The notes under the pieces: model-generated
Seen by the model: the letters and a program-made list of their open reading frames with translations, nothing else
Databases searched by the model: none
What the model was told of the DNA's origin: nothing
In this document: positions 59,776 to 64,000 of the stretch, in pieces
Layout of the letters: each line of letters opens with the position of its first letter
How positions within the stretch are numbered: position 1 is the stretch's first letter
NCBI GenBank assembly: GCA_947624245.1
Contig: CANQJL010000002.1
Location: 62,001 to 126,000, forward strand
Source of the DNA: an uncultured Acetatifactor sp.
Lineage (GTDB): Bacteria; Bacillota; Clostridia; Lachnospirales; Lachnospiraceae
Direction: 5' to 3'
DNA length: 64,000 nucleotides
Position numbers and translations under genes: made by a program

Positions 59776-61146
59776 CTATGTATTATATTTTTTTATGTCC
59801 CTGCACACCTTTCCGGACAGCGCCAGCACGCAGATCAGATTGGGAATCGCCATGAGCCCGTTGCAGATGTCGGCAAAGCTCCACACCGCCTCCAGAGAAA
59901 AAATGCTGCCGAAAAGCGCCGCCAGACCGTAGGCAAAGCGATACCAGATAAGATAATCGGTGCGTCCGCCCATGAGAAATTCAAAGGCGCGCTCCCCCTG
60001 ATAGGCGCAGCCTATTATGGTGGCAAAGGCAAACAGCGTGATGCAGACGCTGACGAACAGATCCGAGTGACCGCGGAACGTGCTGCGGAAGATCGCAAGC
60101 ACCAGACCCGTGCCGCCAAGCTCCCCCTTCGCCGCCGCGTCCGAGCCCAGCACTCCGGAGGCGGCCAGCGCGAGTCCCGTCATGGAACACATCACGGCCG
60201 TGTCCAGAAAGACGCCGGTCATGCTGATGTAGCCCTGCCTGACGGGATCGTCCGTGTCGGCCGAAGCCGCCGTGATGCCGGACGCCCCAAGTCCCGCCTC
60301 GTTGGAAAAGATTCCGCGGGAGACGCCCCAGCGCAGGGACTCGAAAGCGCTCACCGTCACCGTGCCGAACAGGCCGCCGCTGACCGCGCGGGGAGATACG
60401 GCTGCCGCGACGATTCCGAAAAGCGCTGCGGGCAGATTCTTAAGATGGGTCACTATCACGGCAAGACAGCCCAGCATATACAAAAGCCCCATGGCCGGAA
60501 CAAGATATCTGGTGACCTTGGAAATCGTCCGAATGCCGCCGATGACTACCAGTATGGTAAGCAGGCTGATGAAAAGTCCGGTCTTTAGTCTGGGCGTGTG
60601 AAAGGAATGCCACATCACGTCGGCAATGGAATTTGACTGGGTCAGATTTCCCATGCCGAAGGTGGACATGACCGCAAAGAACGCAAAAAAGGTCCCCAGG
60701 ATCCGGCCCTTTCTGCCGCCTAGCGCCCTGACGCAGGTATACATCGGACCGCCGGCGGCCTCCCCTCTCTCATTTTTGGTGCGATACTGTACGGACAGAG
60801 TGCTCTCGGCGAGCTTGGTGGCCATGCCGATAAAGCTTGTGAGCACCATCCAGAACAGAGCGCCGGGGCCTCCCAGCACCATGGCCGTCACCACGCCGAT
60901 GATGTTCCCCGTGCCGATGGTGACGGCAAGCTCCGTGGTCAGCGCCGAGAACGAGGATACCTTCCCGTTTTCGCCTCCCGACTTTGCGTCCCCGCTGACG
61001 GCGCATTTCAGCGCAAATTTAAGATTCCTCAGGGGCAAAAAATGCATTCTAAGCATCAGATAGATCCCCGTTCCGAGAAGCAGCAAGAGCGTCCACGGTC
61101 CCCAGACCAGATCGTCTATCCGGGCGATTAATTTTTCCGGATTCAA
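59776..61146 (-). CDS. AgcS family sodium:alanine/glycine symporter
   Basis: 456 residues, about eleven membrane segments. Family signatures are VSSFSALTTELAVTIGTGNI (about 63-82), GGPGALFWMVLTSFIGMATK, then GIFSNEAGLGASGITAAS and CAYQGERAFEFL. Takes up alanine or glycine with Na+. The start is a TTG at 61146 with GGGGAGG 8 bases upstream; that site lies in the 3' arm of a 14-bp hairpin, so translation may be controlled by folding. No closer ATG fits the conserved N-terminus. Confidence 0.92.
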   Translation of the reverse strand: MNPEKLIARIDDLVWGPWTLLLLLGTGIYLMLRMHFLPLRNLKFALKCAVSGDAKSGGENGKVSSFSALTTELAVTIGTGNIIGVVTAMVLGGPGALFWMVLTSFIGMATKLAESTLSVQYRTKNERGEAAGGPMYTCVRALGGRKGRILGTFFAFFAVMSTFGMGNLTQSNSIADVMWHSFHTPRLKTGLFISLLTILVVIGGIRTISKVTRYLVPAMGLLYMLGCLAVIVTHLKNLPAALFGIVAAAVSPRAVSGGLFGTVTVSAFESLRWGVSRGIFSNEAGLGASGITAASADTDDPVRQGYISMTGVFLDTAVMCSMTGLALAASGVLGSDAAAKGELGGTGLVLAIFRSTFRGHSDLFVSVCITLFAFATIIGCAYQGERAFEFLMGGRTDYLIWYRFAYGLAALFGSIFSLEAVWSFADICNGLMAIPNLICVLALSGKVCRDIKKYNT

Positions 61147-61151
61147 AATAA

Positions 61152-61195
61152 GAGCCTCCCCACCGGCTTTGTAAAATATATCGGCGGAGAGGCTC
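61152..61195 (-). terminator. 14-bp hairpin: terminator and/or ribosome-binding-site sequestering element
   Basis: Plus-strand GAGCCTCCCCACCG (61152-61165) pairs with CGGCGGAGAGGCTC (61182-61195), two wobbles, 16-base loop. On the minus strand it begins 15 bases after the stop at 61211 and is followed by TTATTTT, so it can end the sensor operon. Its 3' arm also contains GGGGAGG, the only ribosome binding site for the transporter gene. Confidence 0.7.
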
Positions 61196-61210
61196 CTTTA
61201 TGCAGGCCGG

Positions 61211-62173
61211 CTAAAAACTTTCCCGAAACGGCGGGATCAGGCGGCAGATCTCCTCAAATCCGAAGGCCACCGCAGGCAGTGACGAGCCTGTCGTCTCCTG
61301 CGTGAAGTACAATGTCCTCCAACAGGCATTCAGCCGATACTCCCCATAAGGCATATATAAATTCAGGGTATCGTCGGCGGAGAAGTCCCATTCGGGCTGG
61401 GGATCGGCAAGCTGCTGCTCGTCGGTCATCTCGGCATAATTGTAGTATAAATACAACCACAGCTCGTTAATCAGTTCGGAAAGCTCCTCATGCATTTCCT
61501 CTGTCCGCTTGTAAAAGAATTCGTAAGATGATATTTCCTGTCCGCTTGCGCTGGGATGCAGAGCCGTCGTCTCGTGATATCCCGTCTTTACGCCGTACAA
61601 GGTGTGGTCCTGGGCGTCAATCAGAAGCTCCATCGTTTGCCCTTCGTAGCAGTTTATTTTTAAATACCATATGATAAAGTTGACTCCCTCGGCATAGTCA
61701 TCGCTGTAAATGACATACTGCTTCCAGTCCTCTATCTGTAAATCATCATTGAACAGCGCGTGCGCTATACTATCTGATCTGAGAGAAAGGATTGTATAAA
61801 TCATATCGGCGGGAAGCATCGAATAGGTATCCTCATATAGCTTTTGATAGGCGCTTTCATCCGATGTCGGGCTCATATCATGGACCGACACATAGTATTC
61901 CCTGCCGTTCGCCAGCCCTTCCGCAAAGCTCTCCATTCGGTCGTAAAGAGACATCTCGCTTTTGGCATTCAACAGGGCGATATTTACGTCTTCCCGCGCT
62001 GCAAGGGCAGTTCCCGAGCATATGTTCCGATCCTGGTACTGAAACACTATCTGCGGCAGAAAAAGCGCAAAGCATACCAGCCCTGCGAGACATGCGGCGC
62101 ATACCGCATAAAGCCTGCCGCCCCTCCAATAGATTTTCCTGCCTTTTTGTCCTGTTTTCTTTGTTTTCTTCAT
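61211..62173 (-). CDS. membrane-anchored extracellular protein of unknown function, two-component-system partner
   Basis: 320 residues: a very basic cytoplasmic tail (KKTKKTGQKGRKIYWRGGR), one membrane segment (about 22-45, AVCAACLAGLVCFALFLPQI) and an acidic extracellular domain rich in Tyr and Asp, with no motif I recognise. ATGA overlap with the histidine kinase gene suggests co-production, and so a role as accessory sensor or modulator. Ends before the 61152 hairpin. Confidence 0.7.
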   Translation of the reverse strand: MKKTKKTGQKGRKIYWRGGRLYAVCAACLAGLVCFALFLPQIVFQYQDRNICSGTALAAREDVNIALLNAKSEMSLYDRMESFAEGLANGREYYVSVHDMSPTSDESAYQKLYEDTYSMLPADMIYTILSLRSDSIAHALFNDDLQIEDWKQYVIYSDDYAEGVNFIIWYLKINCYEGQTMELLIDAQDHTLYGVKTGYHETTALHPSASGQEISSYEFFYKRTEEMHEELSELINELWLYLYYNYAEMTDEQQLADPQPEWDFSADDTLNLYMPYGEYRLNACWRTLYFTQETTGSSLPAVAFGFEEICRLIPPFRESF

Positions 62174-63648
62174 TCGGGGACGGCCTCCTTTTGTTCCTTC
62201 GGCTCAGCTGCGACAGCTTCCGGACTGCGGTCGGGGAAACAGATCCTGATCACGGTGCCCTCCCCCAGATTGCTCTCGATATTCAGCACCGCGCCGTGTA
62301 TCCGCACGATCTTACTGCACAGCGCCATGCCGATTCCCGCGCCGCCCTCCTTGCGGGAACGGGATTTGTCCACCATGTAGAAGGCTTCCGTGATCCTTCC
62401 GATTTCCTCCTTCGGTATTCCGCGGCCGTTGTCCACCACCTTCACTTCATAGCCGCCGCCCGCCGCCGTGCCCTTCAGGAGAATAAAGCCCCGCCCCTCC
62501 TTGTCCATGGCCTTCACGGCATTGTCCAACAGATTGTAAAAGAGGGACAGCAAAAGCTCCTCGTCGCCGAAGATGACGCCCTTGTCCATATTCACCTTGC
62601 CCCGGATTCCCCTTTTTCTCCAAATGGGGCGCATGGTGGCGCGAATGTTTTCCTCCAGAGATTTTGTGCCGACTGCGCGGAACTGCGCGGGAGTCTTGTC
62701 CATGCTGACCAGCTCCAGCAATTTGTGAGAGAGACTTTCCAGACGTTTTCCCTGACTGTAAATATAAAAATAGGCGTCCCGCTTCTCCTCGTCGGAGAGA
62801 TTGACGGAATTGAGCATGTCCGCATATCCGATGATAGAGGTGAGAGGCGTTTTCAGCTCATGGGCGAACGCCGCGGTAAAATCCTCCTTTTGCTTCGCCT
62901 CCAGCGCCTTCGTCTCCATCTGCTCCACAAGCCTGTCGGCCATGCGGTCAAAGCTTCTGGCAAGGGAGCCCAGCTCGTCCGGGCTCGTGTTGCGGGAGCG
63001 CAGCTCATAGCTTCCGTCGGCAATCCTGCCCGCCAGCTTGTTCAGGCGGCTGATGGGGCGGGTAATGTAGCGCGAAAGCAGGTAGATGATCACACTTCCC
63101 GCCAGCAAAAGACAGATCAGCACCGTTCGGTACTGATTCAGAAGGATCTGTCTGTCCGCATAGATTTCCGTCAGCTCCCTGCACATTCCGAGACGGATCG
63201 GAGACGCGCCCACGCTGCTCGTGGCCAGGGTGAGCATATAGTAGCCGTCCTGTGTCCTGCGGATACAGTAGCCGTAAGTGTCCTCGCCGTCAAGAGATCC
63301 GGCCAGCTCCCTTACGTCGCTGTCCAGTCCTCTGGCCTCGATATAGTTCTGCCCGAAGTAGTACGCGTCGTTTTCGCCCAGCACAAAGCAGCGGTTCCCT
63401 CCCCGCTCCACGCTGTCCGATATATTGGCCATGGTCACGTCCACGGCGTAATCGTCGCCGTACTCCTCCACAGAGTGATAACCCATTTCAAACAGGAATT
63501 GGAACATCTGACTCTCGCGGTTCCCTCGCTCGATCTCCCTGTTCAGGAGCCGTGAGAAATTGGAATGCAGCATCCACATGCCGAACACGGTAAAGACGGC
63601 CGTCAACAGAATCACCGTGGAAAAAAACAGTTTGTCCGCAAATTTCAT
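62170..63648 (-). CDS. sensor histidine kinase
   Basis: 492 residues: a membrane segment at about 7-28, an extracellular sensor of about 130 residues, a second segment (about 173-192, TVLICLLLAGSVIIYLLS), HAMP (RYITRPISRLNKLAGRIADG), then HisKA with FAHELKTPLTSIIGY (phospho-acceptor His about 262) and HATPase_c with NLLDNAVKAM (N box), DNGRGIP and GAGIGMALCSKI. All kinase motifs intact. It lies 6 bases after the response regulator gene and overlaps the accessory gene by ATGA. The signal is unknown. Confidence 0.94.
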   Translation of the reverse strand: MKFADKLFFSTVILLTAVFTVFGMWMLHSNFSRLLNREIERGNRESQMFQFLFEMGYHSVEEYGDDYAVDVTMANISDSVERGGNRCFVLGENDAYYFGQNYIEARGLDSDVRELAGSLDGEDTYGYCIRRTQDGYYMLTLATSSVGASPIRLGMCRELTEIYADRQILLNQYRTVLICLLLAGSVIIYLLSRYITRPISRLNKLAGRIADGSYELRSRNTSPDELGSLARSFDRMADRLVEQMETKALEAKQKEDFTAAFAHELKTPLTSIIGYADMLNSVNLSDEEKRDAYFYIYSQGKRLESLSHKLLELVSMDKTPAQFRAVGTKSLEENIRATMRPIWRKRGIRGKVNMDKGVIFGDEELLLSLFYNLLDNAVKAMDKEGRGFILLKGTAAGGGYEVKVVDNGRGIPKEEIGRITEAFYMVDKSRSRKEGGAGIGMALCSKIVRIHGAVLNIESNLGEGTVIRICFPDRSPEAVAAEPKEQKEAVPE

Positions 63649-63654
63649 AAAATT

Positions 63655-64000
63655 TCAGCCTTCCAGACGATACCCCACCTTATAGACGGCGGAAATCTCA
63701 TTGTCCCAGTTCAGTTTCTTTTTCAGCCTCTGAATGTGGAGGTCCACGGTCCTGCTCTGTCCCATATATTCTCCGCCCCAGACGGTCTCATAGATGGTCT
63801 CGCGATACAGCGCGATGTTCCGATTGCGTGCCAGCAGCAAGAGCAGGTCGAACTCCTTCATGGTGAGCGCGATCTGTTCCCCGTTCCTCGTGACGGACCG
63901 TGACGCGCTGTCTATGGTCACGTCGAACACGTTCAGTACGGTCTCCGCCTTGTTGTAGCGGCGAAGCACGGCCTCCACTCTCGCCAGAAGCTCCACAATC
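63655..64000 (-). CDS. OmpR/PhoB-type response regulator, cut by the window end
   Basis: Only the last 115 or so residues are in the window: the end of the receiver-linker (ELLARVEAVLRRYNK) and the complete winged-helix DNA-binding domain (DSASRSVTRNGEQIALTMKE, SRTVDLHIQRLKKKL, YKVGYRLEG). The receiver domain and the start lie beyond 64000. Partner of the downstream histidine kinase. Confidence 0.92.
   Translation of the reverse strand, partial: IVELLARVEAVLRRYNKAETVLNVFDVTIDSASRSVTRNGEQIALTMKEFDLLLLLARNRNIALYRETIYETVWGGEYMGQSRTVDLHIQRLKKKLNWDNEISAVYKVGYRLEG

Noticed and set aside
61792..63555. 587-residue open frame opposite the histidine kinase
   Set aside because: Antisense shadow; the kinase has all its motifs in the other strand.

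Overview
The window looks like a chromosomal segment of a moderately GC-rich Clostridia bacterium, most likely a Lachnospiraceae-type Firmicute. This rests on gene content: SepF, MinCDE, an mreBCD/PBP2/rodA block, a LexA next to a YneA-like LysM protein, and L27 with the N-terminal extension removed by the Firmicutes protease Prp. A pilus cluster without a secretin also fits a single-membrane cell. I saw no rRNA, tRNA, IS element, phage block or CRISPR array.

Layout. (1) 1-3000, plus strand: a DUF2344 protein translationally coupled to a short RNase G, then a Nudix hydrolase. (2) 3027-20584, plus strand: a 17 kb type IV pilus / type II secretion-like cluster: pilB, pilC, major pilin, pilD, a pilM-pilN fusion, pilO, four further prepilin-like proteins and a 1667-residue secreted protein, closed by a strong terminator. 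(3) 20634-26785: an Rpn-like nuclease, an SOS-type locus (YneA-like LysM protein under an array of LexA-box-like sites, tyrosine recombinase, lexA), an AI-2E-family transporter, dtd and a small DUF378 membrane protein. (4) 26866-37745, minus strand: rsfS, yqeK, nadD, yhbY, obgE, rpmA, prp, rplU, then a cytidylate kinase-like protein, rluD, lspA, aroB, sepF, a YggS-like protein and an HlyD-like protein. (5) 37808-50500, minus strand: envelope and division genes (small P-loop protein, D,D-carboxypeptidase, mgsA, rodA, minE, minD, minC, PBP2, mreD, mreC, mreB, radC, DUF4321, YnbB-like). (6) 50497-59692, minus strand: miaA, mutL, mutS, then an AT-rich, frameshifted membrane gene, then miaB. (7) 59776-64000, minus strand: an AgcS transporter and a two-component system with an unknown accessory protein, cut by the window end.

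How they work together. Region 2 could build a complete pilus: extension ATPase, platform protein, PilM/N/O alignment complex, prepilin peptidase, and major and minor pilins. The minor set includes one prepilin-like protein without Glu5, the property of tip (GspK-like) subunits, and the giant secreted protein is a plausible effector or adhesin of the system. No PilT retraction ATPase is visible. Region 5 joins the septum-placement system to the elongation machinery. Region 4 is a conserved ribosome-assembly and NAD group.

The most distinctive signals are outside the coding regions. Short tandem repeats lie in several intergenic gaps, among them a 19-bp array that runs into the ribosome binding site of a pilin gene. 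There is a multi-site LexA-box-like array at the LysM promoter, a hairpin that would bury the AgcS ribosome binding site, and a seven-G tract at which a membrane gene changes frame. Family names are from reading the proteins by eye; no database search was run.
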